NCBI RefSeq assembly: GCF_036250675.1
Contig: NZ_CP109592.1
Location: 558,001 to 622,000, forward strand
From: Streptomyces sp. NBC_01689
GTDB taxonomy: Bacteria > Actinomycetota > Actinomycetes > Streptomycetales > Streptomycetaceae
Reading direction: 5' to 3'
DNA length: 64,000 nt
Position 1 is the first letter of the stretch. The number at the start of each line of letters is the position of its first letter. A program made the position numbers and the translations under genes. Shown here piece after piece: positions 34,201 to 43,300 of this stretch. The notes beneath the pieces are model-generated. The model worked only from the letters and a program-made list of their open reading frames with translations, had not been told where the DNA came from and did no database searches.

Positions 34201-34783
34201 CGCGTAGGGAAGCTCGAAGCGGGAGCGGTGCTCGTCGATGAAGTCCTCAACCGTCTGAGGGAGCCGTCCGGTGATGCGGGCGGCGGTGCCGGTGACGCCG
34301 GCCAGGCTGCCTTCCTGCTGGTCGATGGTGACCGCCTCGAAGTGCTTGAGTTTCGCTGTGTCATCGGCCTCGCCGATGAGCTCCAGGAACGTCGTCACGG
34401 TCACCTGCTCGTAGGGAAGGCCGCGACCGAGGACTCGGCTGACCTCTGCCGCCAGTTCCTCCTGGCTGTACTCGACCGGACCCGTGAGGGTGTTCGCGCA
34501 GGCCGCCAAGGAGCAGGATCTGGAAACATCACCGCGGCTTCCACCAGGCCCTCCCCGACCGGGTAGGTGAAGTACGCGCGCCGCAGACCCTTCAGAGCGG
34601 CACGCACCGCGCGGAAATCCAGGAGGGTTCCGAAGACGACCGCGCGCCCTTGTACCGCAGCCGCTGCGCCCGCTCGTCGTCCGTGCGGACCATGGCCCGG
34701 ACAGGAAAACCGTTCTCGACCAGGTGATCGACCATCGGCCGGCCGGTGTCTCCGTTCGCCGTCGTGACCAGGATCGTGGCCAT
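34201..34783 (-). pseudogene. Degraded NmrA-like NAD(P)H-binding protein gene
   Basis: Three pieces of one NmrA-like Rossmann protein lie in different minus-strand frames. ATG 34783 opens MATILVTTANGDTGRPMVDH with the GxxGxxG-like cofactor motif. At about 34650 a one-base shift continues VVFGTLLDFRAVRAALKGL and RRAYFTYPVGEGLVEAAVMF. At about 34530 the match jumps to the C-terminal part NTLTGPVEYSQEELAAEVSR and LPQTVEDFIDEHRSRFEL. The central portion of the family, roughly 100 residues, is missing. The gene is therefore frameshifted and internally deleted. Intact relatives bind NAD(P)H as redox sensors or reductases. It lies beyond the 3' end of the MFS gene, on the same strand. Confidence 0.7.
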
Positions 34784-34925
34784 GCCCTCACCTCTTCGCT
34801 CGGCAGGTCCGGCGGGTGCGGCCGGCTGGGCGGGGCGGATCCGAAGGGTTGTCGTCGGCGGCCAGGACCGTGGCCACCGACGCTTCGCCTGCCGGGCGCC
34901 CTCTGGCTCCGGCGGCTCGGGAGCC

Positions 34926-36383
34926 TCAGGCGTGCTCTTCCGTCTTGTGGGAGTTGGTGAGGGTGAGCGCACCGCCCGCGGCGATGAGGCCGACGATGAC
35001 GGCCAGCACACCGTAGGTGACCCGCTCGCCGTGGAAGAACGACGCCACCAGCGTGTCGCTCCAGACACCCGCGGGCAGCCGGGTGGTGACCAGTGCGGCG
35101 ATGAGGGTACCGACCACGGCGGTCCCTATGCTGCTTCCGATCTCCTGGGCGGTGTCGTTGAGCGCCGTGCCGATGGACGTGCGGTTGTCCGGCATCGCGT
35201 CCACGAGCGCGATGGCGCAGATGGTCATGACGGTGCGCAGTCCGATGGTCATCACGACCATGCAGAGAGCGATCGTGCCGTATCCGTGGTCGACGCCCCA
35301 GGACAGGCCCGCCAGTGAAGCGGTCAGGCAGGCCGCGCCGACCAGGCACGCGACGCGGTGGCCGAACCGCCCCGCGAGCCACTCGGACAGGGGGGTCGCG
35401 GCGATCATGGTCACGATGAGCGGCAGGTTCGCCAGGCCCGCCCGCACGGGGCTCCAGCCATAGGCGTACTGGAAGTGGAGGATCAGGCCGAACATCACGG
35501 CGGCCATCGCGATGGCGGTGCCGATCTGCGCGATGGCGGCGCCACGGACGGTCCCGTGCGAGAACAGGCGCAGGTCCAGCATGGGCGCCGCGCTGCGACG
35601 CTCGTGCCACACGAACACGACCCCCGCGACGATCGCACCGGCTGTCGAGGTGAGGGTGATCGCGGAGAGCCAGCCGTGCTCGACACCGCTGGTCAGCGCA
35701 TAGCAGGCGAGCCCGATGGTGGTGACGCTCAGACCGGCGCCCGGCAGGTCGAGCTTGTCGCGGGTCAGGTCCTGGGCCCGGTCGGCCGGGACTCCGAGAC
35801 GGACTCCGATGCCCGCGATCAGGGCGATCGGGGCGTTGACGACCAGGAGCCACTGCCACCGTGCGTGAGCCAGGGCGGTGCCGCCCAGCAGCGGGCCGAG
35901 GACGAAGCCGGACATGCCGACGATGATCATCAAGGTCATCGCACGCATGCGCAGTGCCTTGTCGTCGAACAGCCGGAAGACCAGCGAATTGGTGATGGGA
36001 GCCATCGCGGCCGCGGCGATGCCCAGGCCGGCCCGCAGGGTGATGAGCTGCCCCGCGGTGGTGACGGCGAGGACGCCCAGGCTCAGCGTCCCGAACACCG
36101 CCAGTCCGACGAGCAGAACGCGCCTGCGCCCGATCCGGTCGGCCATGGATCCCGCCGTCAGCAGCAGGCCGCCGAAGGTCAGCGAGTACGCGCCGGTGAC
36201 CCACTGCAGCGCGGTCGTGCCGCTGCCGAGGTCCCGGCCGATCGTGGGCAACGCGATCGAGAGCAGCGTGTTGTCGACCATCTCGACGAAGAAGGCCAGG
36301 CAGAGCGCGGTCAGGGGGATCCATGCCGCGCGCAAGGACGGATAGGTGCGCGACGCGGTGGGCGCGGGAGCGGTCGTGGCCAT
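34926..36383 (-). CDS. MFS multidrug efflux transporter (DHA2/EmrB-QacA family)
   Basis: A 485-residue transporter with about 14 predicted membrane segments. Characteristic DHA2 features are LPTIGRDLGSGTTALQWVTGAY (motif D-like) and GSMADRIGRRRVLLVG (motif A between TM2 and TM3), plus GFVLGPLLGGTAL (motif C) in TM5. It likely extrudes a hydrophobic drug or metabolite by proton antiport. ATG 36383 follows GAGAGGAGAC. It is divergent from a TetR gene, and the shared promoter region has three phased operator-like sites, so TetR repression is very likely. Confidence 0.9.
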   Translation of the reverse strand: MATTAPAPTASRTYPSLRAAWIPLTALCLAFFVEMVDNTLLSIALPTIGRDLGSGTTALQWVTGAYSLTFGGLLLTAGSMADRIGRRRVLLVGLAVFGTLSLGVLAVTTAGQLITLRAGLGIAAAAMAPITNSLVFRLFDDKALRMRAMTLMIIVGMSGFVLGPLLGGTALAHARWQWLLVVNAPIALIAGIGVRLGVPADRAQDLTRDKLDLPGAGLSVTTIGLACYALTSGVEHGWLSAITLTSTAGAIVAGVVFVWHERRSAAPMLDLRLFSHGTVRGAAIAQIGTAIAMAAVMFGLILHFQYAYGWSPVRAGLANLPLIVTMIAATPLSEWLAGRFGHRVACLVGAACLTASLAGLSWGVDHGYGTIALCMVVMTIGLRTVMTICAIALVDAMPDNRTSIGTALNDTAQEIGSSIGTAVVGTLIAALVTTRLPAGVWSDTLVASFFHGERVTYGVLAVIVGLIAAGGALTLTNSHKTEEHA

Positions 36384-36417
36384 GGCGGGTCTCCTCTCAG
36401 AACGCCGTCGATCCATA

Positions 36418-36464
36418 GAACGACGTTCGACAATGGAACGAGGTTCGAGAGTAGAACCTCGTTC
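36418..36464. promoter_or_regulatory. Three phased TetR operator-like sites
   Basis: GAACGACGTTC (36418-36428), GAACGAGGTTC (36436-36446) and GAACCTCGTTC (36454-36464) are evenly spaced, 18 bp start to start. Sites 2 and 3 are exact reverse complements, and each is GAAC-N3-GTTC. They lie between the divergent MFS and TetR starts. Position and symmetry fit binding of TetR dimers, but this is inferred. Confidence 0.7.
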
Positions 36465-36497
36465 GATAATTGCGCAAGCTGTGATTGGATGTGGACC

Positions 36498-37211
36498 ATG
36501 ACTGGCCCGCGACCACGACCCGCCGATCGCCCTTCCCGAGGACGTCAGCGCGCGTCGCACTCCATCGAGGCCGTTCTCACCGCGGCTGTGGCCCTGCTCG
36601 ACGAAGCGGGCGAATCCGCGCTGACGCTCCGCGCGCTCGCCACCCGACTCGGCACCGGCGTCGGCAGCATCTACTGGTACGTGTCGGGCAAGGACGACCT
36701 GCTCGACCGCGCCATCGACCACGTGCTCGGCGGGGTGCTGACCGCCGTCGAAGGGCGGGCGGACAGCAGCGACCCGATCGACGACCTGCGCGACATGGCC
36801 GTCACCCTGTTCGACGCGATCGTGGACCGCCCGTGGCTGGGGGTGCACTTCATGCGCAACATCGACCTCCAGGGCAACGCCTTGCGACTCTATGAACTGC
36901 TGGGACAACAGACCCTTCGGCTCGACCTCACGCCCCGCCAGCGGTTCCACGCCGTGTCGGCGGTCGTGGGCGTCGTGGTCGGCAACGCCGCCGACATGGG
37001 GCAGGAACCGCCCCAGGAGGTACTCGACGGCGTCGTGGACCGCGACGAGTTCCTCAGCCGCTACACCGAGACATGGCGCGGGCTGGACACCGAGAAGTTC
37101 CCCTTCATGCACGAGATCGTCGACGAGTTCGACGGACACGACGACAAGGAGCAGTTCCTCGCCGCCCTGGAACTGACCCTCGCGGGTCTCCGTCTCCAGG
37201 CCGCTCCCTGA
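36498..37211 (+). CDS. TetR family transcriptional regulator
   Basis: A 237-residue regulator. The N-terminal HTH reads SIEAVLTAAVALLDEAG, ALTLRALATRLGTGVGSIYWYVSGKDDLLDRA, and the C-terminal helical ligand-binding domain spans about residues 80-237. It belongs to the TetR_C-type group with a long ligand pocket. ATG 36498 is preferred; an in-frame ATG is also at 36489. It is divergent from the MFS efflux gene and presumably represses both by binding the sites at 36418-36464. The inducer is probably the exported compound. Confidence 0.88.
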   Translation: MTGPRPRPADRPSRGRQRASHSIEAVLTAAVALLDEAGESALTLRALATRLGTGVGSIYWYVSGKDDLLDRAIDHVLGGVLTAVEGRADSSDPIDDLRDMAVTLFDAIVDRPWLGVHFMRNIDLQGNALRLYELLGQQTLRLDLTPRQRFHAVSAVVGVVVGNAADMGQEPPQEVLDGVVDRDEFLSRYTETWRGLDTEKFPFMHEIVDEFDGHDDKEQFLAALELTLAGLRLQAAP

Positions 37212-37334
37212 CACCGACGCGACCGCTCTCGCCGCACACCGCGCCGGAACCGACCCGGCCGGCCCCACGGTGATCCCGCTCTCCTCCCACCGGGTCCCGT
37301 GGTGTCGCCCGGGCTGAGTGGTGTCCCGCGGGCC

Positions 37335-37436
37335 ATGCGACAGGCCGAGCAACTGCTCTACAAAAATAAGGAGTTGGCGCACAGTCAGGTCGGGTCATTC
37401 CTGGAGTGGTGGAATCCTGGCCAACTCACGGAATAA
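37335..37436 (+). other. 33-codon orphan frame of unknown status
   Basis: ATG 37335 opens a frame with reasonably diverse residues (MRQAEQLLYKNKELAHSQV, then ending EWWNPGQLTE) and lower GC than its surroundings. It lacks a clear ribosome site, and no family is recognised. It could be a tail of a lost gene or a small peptide; confidence is low. Confidence 0.2.
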
Positions 37437-37556
37437 CAAGTACGGGTATTCCTGACACCGGCGCCAGGCCGATCGGCGCGCTGTGCCAACAGCCCATATC
37501 CGTGCGGCGGGTGCAGGACTGCGCTCCCGCCGGACAGAGCATCTCCGTCAACGAGG

Positions 37557-37596
37557 CATCGGGGCATCGGGGCATCGGGGCATCGGGGCATCGGGA
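37557..37596. repeat. 8-bp tandem repeat CATCGGGG, five copies
   Basis: CATCGGGG is repeated five times from 37557 to 37596; the last copy ends in A. It is not a multiple of three and lies in a non-coding gap. Slipped-strand variation is likely. Confidence 0.85.
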
Positions 37597-38030
37597 CGTA
37601 CGAGAGCACGCCCGCGACCCGGACCAGGTCGGATCCGGTTGTCGGCCAGGAGAGGGCGACGGTGCGTCCGTAACGGCGAGCGATTCGAGCCCGGTGCGCG
37701 GGACGGCTTCCTCCGGGATGCGCCGCACCTGGTCCCGACGGATCCGCGTCCTGTGGGCGGCGACGCCGCGGCGCGGGTGACGCGTGTCGCCAATGAGACA
37801 TGTCGCAGGTACGACAGCTGACGCTAGTGACGCTTCAGGCTTTATTAGCCAATCCTTTCGGAGGGTTTCACCTCCAGCTGTGCGCACGGTGTTTTACAGC
37901 GCAGTAATCGCCTCCACAGCGGCCACAGACGGCGTATCCACGCCGCCAGTTCCGACCGGGCGGCGCCGAGCCCCGCCTGCCCGGGTTGTTCGTCGGCCGT
38001 CATCCACCGGCAGCCGCAGAAGGAGTCCGA

Positions 38031-40289
38031 GTGAGACGATCCCCCCGCAGGTCGGTCGCAGGCGTGCTGATAGCCGGCGCCACGGTGCTCGCGGTCACCG
38101 CGTCGTCCGGCACCGCGATGGCCCGTACGTCCCCGGCGCACGCCCGCGCGGTCCAGACGCAGCCGCGGGCGGGCGCTCTGCCCGTCCAGCTCTCCGGGGC
38201 GGAGCAGGCGAAGCTCCTCAAGGCGGCTCTGGCGGGCCGAGCCGACACCGCCCGGTCCCTGCGGCTGGGAGCCCAGGAGCAGTTGGTCCCCAAGTCGGTC
38301 GCCAAGGACGCCGACGGCTCCGTGCACACCCGCTACGAGCGCACCTTCGCGGGACTGCCCGTCCTCGGTGGCGACTTGGTCGTACACACCGCTGCCGACG
38401 GGGTCTCGACAGGGACCGACAAGGCCACGACCGCGCGTGTCACCGTGCCGAGCACCACCGCGACCCGCTCGGCGGCCTCGGCGAGAACCCTCGCGATCGG
38501 CCGTGCCAAGGCGAGAGGAGCCGTCAGCCCGACAGTGTCCGGCTCCCGCAAGGTGGTCTGGGCGGCCTCCGGAACCCCGGTCCTGGCCTGGGAGTCCGTG
38601 GTCGGCGGCCTACAGGACGACGGCACCCCGAGCCGGCTGCACGTCATCTCGGACGCGAGGACCGGCGCCCGGCTGTTCGAGTACCAGGGGATCGAGACCG
38701 GCGTAGGGAACAGCGAGTACAGCGGCAGGGTCACCCTGGGAACAACGTCGTCCGGCTCGACGTACACGATGACGGACAACACCCGCGGCGGCCACAGGAC
38801 GTACGACCTGAACCACGGTGACTCGGGTACCGGCACCCTGTTCACCAACTCCACCGACACCTGGGGCGACGGCTCGCCGTCCCACGCCGAGACCGCCGGT
38901 GTGGACGCCGCCTACGGCGCCCAGGTCACCTGGGACTTCTACAAGAACGTCATGGGACGCAACGGAATCCGCAACGACGGCGCCGCCGCCTACTCCCGCA
39001 CCCACTACGGCGTCGCCTACGACAACGCCTTCTGGGACGACGAGTGCTTCTGCATGACCTACGGCGACGGTGAGGGCGACAAGCACCCGCTGACCTCCGT
39101 CGACGTGGCCGGCCACGAGATGAGTCACGGCGTCACCGCCGCCACCGCGGGTCTGGTCTACGGAGACGAGTCCGGCGGCCTCAACGAAGCGACCTCGGAC
39201 ATCTTCGGCACATCGGTCGAGTTCTACGCCGATAACGCGAGCGACGTCGGCGACTACCTCATCGGCGAGAAGATCGACCTCTACGGTGACGGCACCCCGC
39301 TGCGCTACCAGGACAAGCCCTCGCGGGACGGCCTCTCACCCGACAACTGGTCCCCCGGCCTGGGCAATCTGGACGTGCACTACTCCTCCGGCCCGGCGAA
39401 CCACTTCTTCTACCTGCTGTCCGAGGGCAGCGGCGCGAAGGTGATCAACGGCGTCGGCTACAACAGCCCCACCGCCGCCGGTGTGGCGGTACCCGGCATC
39501 GGCCGGGAGAACGCCGCCAAGCTCTGGTACAAGGCCCTGACCGAGCGCTTCACCTCCACCACCGACTACCAGAGCGCCCGGACCCAGACCCTTGAGGCCG
39601 CCGCCGACCTCTGGGGCGCCGGCAGTGCCACCTACGCCACGGTCGCCAAGACCTGGGCCGCCATCGGCGTCGTCGCGCGCGTCACGGTCACCAGACCGGC
39701 TGACCAGAACACGGTCGTCAGGACTCCCGTACGCCTGCAGGTCCAGGCCGGGAGCAACAACCCGGGAGCGCTGACCTACTCCGCCACCGGCCTGCCCGCG
39801 GGTCTGTCGATCAACGCGACCACGGGGCTGATCTCCGGCACCCCGACCACCGTCGGTCTCAGCACCGTGACGGTCAGGGCCAAGGACTCATCCAAGGTGA
39901 CCGGTTCGGCGACCTTCGGCTGGGGCGTCACCAAGGCCGGCGGCAACGTCTTCACCAACACCGCCGACGTGCCCGTGCCGGACGCAGGCGCGGCCGTGTA
40001 CTCCCCCATCAAGGTCACCGGTCGTGCGGGCAACGCGCCCAGCACCCTGGCGGTCGGCGTCAACATCGTTCATCCCTACCGCGGTGACCTGGTCGTCGAT
40101 CTCGTCGCCCCGGACGGCACCCTCTACCACCTGAAGAAGTCCGACGGCTTCGACTCGGCGGCCGACGTCATCCACACCTACACCGTCGACGCCTCCGGTG
40201 AAACCGCCGGTGGCACCTGGAAGTTGAAGGTCCGGGACGCATACCACCTGGACAGCGGCCACATCAACAGCTGGAAGCTCACCTTCTGA
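38031..40289 (+). CDS. Secreted M4 metalloprotease (bacillolysin/thermolysin-like) with C-terminal proprotein-convertase domain
   Basis: A 752-residue exported zinc protease. Residues 1-35 are a signal peptide (RRSPRRSVAGVLIAGATVLA), then FTP and PepSY-type propeptide regions to about residue 215. The M4 catalytic region has HEMSH at 362-366 and the third zinc ligand Glu386 in GGLNEATSD. A helical M4 C-terminal domain follows to about 545. Next come a putative Ig-like domain (GLSINATTGLISGTPT) and a P-type jelly-roll (PYRGDLVVDLVAPDGT). The P-domain and Ig domain suggest substrate or surface targeting. GTG 38031 has AAGGAG at 38020. The S8 protease gene starts 75 bp downstream on the same strand, so the pair may be co-transcribed. 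Confidence 0.92.
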   Translation: MRRSPRRSVAGVLIAGATVLAVTASSGTAMARTSPAHARAVQTQPRAGALPVQLSGAEQAKLLKAALAGRADTARSLRLGAQEQLVPKSVAKDADGSVHTRYERTFAGLPVLGGDLVVHTAADGVSTGTDKATTARVTVPSTTATRSAASARTLAIGRAKARGAVSPTVSGSRKVVWAASGTPVLAWESVVGGLQDDGTPSRLHVISDARTGARLFEYQGIETGVGNSEYSGRVTLGTTSSGSTYTMTDNTRGGHRTYDLNHGDSGTGTLFTNSTDTWGDGSPSHAETAGVDAAYGAQVTWDFYKNVMGRNGIRNDGAAAYSRTHYGVAYDNAFWDDECFCMTYGDGEGDKHPLTSVDVAGHEMSHGVTAATAGLVYGDESGGLNEATSDIFGTSVEFYADNASDVGDYLIGEKIDLYGDGTPLRYQDKPSRDGLSPDNWSPGLGNLDVHYSSGPANHFFYLLSEGSGAKVINGVGYNSPTAAGVAVPGIGRENAAKLWYKALTERFTSTTDYQSARTQTLEAAADLWGAGSATYATVAKTWAAIGVVARVTVTRPADQNTVVRTPVRLQVQAGSNNPGALTYSATGLPAGLSINATTGLISGTPTTVGLSTVTVRAKDSSKVTGSATFGWGVTKAGGNVFTNTADVPVPDAGAAVYSPIKVTGRAGNAPSTLAVGVNIVHPYRGDLVVDLVAPDGTLYHLKKSDGFDSAADVIHTYTVDASGETAGGTWKLKVRDAYHLDSGHINSWKLTF

Positions 40290-40364
40290 CCGATGCCTGT
40301 CCCGGCCGGACAGCGCGCGCGATCGCGGCCCGGCCACGCCAGCCCTACGAGAGGTATCCGACTG

Positions 40365-43300
40365 ATGTCCACCATCCGCCCCGCGGCGGCGATAACCGCG
40401 GGCTTGATGCTGGTTGCCGTAGCCGTGCCCGCCGCGTTCGCGGCCCAGCCGGCCCGCACCGAGCCCGTCGGCAAGCCCGCCGCCGCTCCCCCGGCCCACT
40501 CCGCGACCGTACGGCTCGTCACCGGTGATCAGGTGACGGTGACGACGCTGCCCGGCGGCCGCCACACCGCGTCGGTTCAGCCCGCCCCCGGACGCGAGCA
40601 CATTCCCTTCCGGACGCTGGAGGGCGACGACAAGGCACTGACCGTGATGCCGTTCGACGCCCAGGGGCTGGTGTCCGCCGGCACCCTGGACCGGCGGCTG
40701 TTCGACGTGACGGCGCTGATCGCCGACGGCTACGACGAGGCCCACACCTCCGCGCTGCCGCTGATCGTCTCCTCGCAGCCGGTGCCCGCACGGGCCGGAG
40801 CCAAGGTCACGGCGCAGGCGTCGAAGGCCGCCGCGGTCACCGCCGACCGGCTCGTGGCACTCAAGGCGGCCCGGACCCCCTCCCGTGAACTGAAGAGCAT
40901 CCACGCGCAGTCGATGCGTGTCGCCGACCACGACCTCGGGACGTTCTGGAAGACACTCGCCCCCGGCACGTCGTCGGACGCCGCGCGCGCGGCGGTCACC
41001 CCGAGGATCTCACTCGACGGCAAGGTCAAGGCCCTGCTGGACCGCAGCACCGCCCAGATCAACGCCCCCACCGCGTGGAAGGCGGGCTACGAGGGTCAGG
41101 GCGTCAAGGTGGCCGTGCTGGACACCGGTGCCGACGCGAGCCATCCCGACCTCGCCGGGCGCATCGCGGAGGCCAAGGACTTCTCCGGCAGCGGGAACAC
41201 CGGTGACCACTTCGGACACGGCACGCATGTCGCCTCGATCGTCGGCGGCAGCGGCGCGGCGTCCGGCGGGACCCGCCGCGGTGTCGCGCCGAAGGCCGAC
41301 CTGCTGATCGGCAAGGTGCTGGACGACAGTGGTTATGGCGACGAGTCGGGCATCATCGCCGGCATGGAGTGGGCCACCGGCGAGCACGCCAAGGTCGTCA
41401 ACATGAGCCTCGGCGCGTCCATCGAGACCGACGGCACCGACCCGCTGAGCGAGGCCGTCAACACCCTGACCGCCTCCACCGGCACGCTGTTCGTCGTCGC
41501 GGCGGGCAACGACGGCCCGGGCACCTCCACCATCGGCACGCCCGGAGCGGCCGATGCCGCACTGACCGTGGGGGCCGTCGACCGCGACGACTCCCTCGCT
41601 CCCTTCTCCAGCCGCGGCCCGCGCTTCGGGGACGGGGCGGTCAAGCCCGACGTGACGGCCCCGGGGGTCGGCATCGTCGCCGCGCGCGCGGCCGGTACCA
41701 CCCTGGGCGACCCGGTCGACGCCCACTACATCTCCCTGTCCGGGACCTCCATGGCCACCCCGCACGTCGCCGGAGCGGCCGCCCTGCTGGCCCAGCAGCA
41801 CCCCGACTGGCAGGCCCAGCAGCTCAAGGACGCCCTGACCAGCACCGCGCACACGGTGCCCGGAACGAGGGTGACCGAGCAGGGCGGCGGCCGCATCGAC
41901 CTGGCCACCGCCACCGGCCCGGTCACGGCCACCGGCTCCGTCGCCCTCGCCCCGCTCCAGATCGGCGGGGCCGCGGGACAGCGGCAGACGGCCACCGTCC
42001 ATTACACCAACACGGGTGACCGCCCGATCACCCTCTCCCTGACGGCCGGCCTGGCCACCGACACGGGCAAGGCGCTCCCGGCCGGAGTGGTCAGCCCGGC
42101 CTCCGACACCGTGCGACTGGCCGCCGGAGCCACCGCCGACGTGCCGCTGCGCACCGACGCGACGAAGGCCTTCCGCGGCAACTTCTACGGGTACGTCACC
42201 GCGAAGTCCGCGGCCGGCACCGTGGTCGCGCACACCACGGTCTCCCTCGTCGTACACGCCCCGCAGCACCGGCTGACCGTCGTCTACCGAGACCGCGACG
42301 GCCAGGTCGTGCCCGGCTCACTGCCGAACATCTGGGGCGCCGACGGCTGGGTGCAGTACACGGACCGGGACGCGGCCGTCGCCGTCGTGGAGGAAGGCAC
42401 GTACTACCTCAACTCCGGCTTCTACGACACCACGTCGGACGGGGACCAGGTCGGTGACATCGTCGTCCCGGAGGTGAAGGTCACCAAGGACACGACGGTC
42501 ACGCTCGACGCCTCGCGGGTCACCGAGGTGAAGATCCGCACACCCCGGCCCGCCGAGCAGCACGGCGTCATCAGCACCATGCTGCACCGCGAGATCGACG
42601 GCCACGGTCTGCTCCAGGGCGCCCTGTACTTCGACACCGTCAATCATCTCTACATCAGCCCCACCGCTCCGGTCACCGACGGCTCCTTCGAATACCACTC
42701 GCGCTGGCAGATGGTGGCCCCGCAACTGCGCGCGAAGGTCTCCGGCACCTCGCAGGCGTTCACCCCGTACTACGAACCGCTCTCCCCGGTCTTCGGGGAC
42801 CAGGGCGCACGGCTGACCGCGGTGGACGCCGGGTCCGTGACGAAGCCGGAACTGGGCAAGGTGCGCGGCAAGTTGGCCGTCGCCCGCTACGCCTGGCCCA
42901 CCGGTGACTACGCCGGCTTCTCACGGCTCGCCGCGGCGGCCGGGGCCAAGGCCGTGCTCTTCGCCTGGGAGCCGGGCGGGGGCGCCGCCTGGACCCGGTG
43001 GCAGCCGGACGGCGACCGGCTGGCGCTGCCGTCGATGCGGACCAACTGGAAGAACGGGGGCCCGCTGCTGGACCGCATCGACAAGGGCACCACGACGCTG
43101 GAGTTCTCCGGCACGGTCGACAGCCCGTACCTGTACGACGTGATGCCGGTCTCGAAGGGTTCCATCCCCCGACAGATGGTCTACACCGTCTCGGACCGCA
43201 ACACCGCGCGGGTCGACGCCACGTACACACGGACCGGAGCCTCCACCTGGGCCAGCGAACAGCGGTTCGCCTGGCGGCCCTACGAGGACACGGCGTGGAA

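Larger units (their letters stand above)
37212..38030. other. 819-bp gap before the M4 protease; 8-bp tandem repeat and small orphan frame
   Basis: No known gene is supported. The region contains the 8-bp repeat at 37557-37596, a 33-codon AT-richer frame at 37335-37436, and at 37830-37920 an AT-richer stretch (TTTATTAGCCAATCCTTTCGGAGG) that may hold the protease promoter. Frames over the repeat give a Pro/Met/Cys-rich repetitive peptide and are probably artefacts. Confidence 0.55.

Noticed and set aside
33898..36324. A giant minus-strand frame covering the SMI1 3' end, the NmrA remnant and part of the MFS gene
   Set aside because: Its composition is Arg/Pro-rich over the known genes. Only the NmrA-like C-terminal string is protein-like, and that is annotated as a pseudogene piece.
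35358..36497. A very long plus-strand reading frame leading into the TetR gene
   Set aside because: It is antisense to the MFS transporter and low-complexity (Arg/Gly/Asp-rich). Long antisense frames are routine in high-GC DNA. The TetR family start is at 36498.
37557..37596. Possible CRISPR-like or protein-repeat array
   Set aside because: The unit is only 8 bp with no spacers, and it does not preserve a reading frame. It is a simple tandem repeat.
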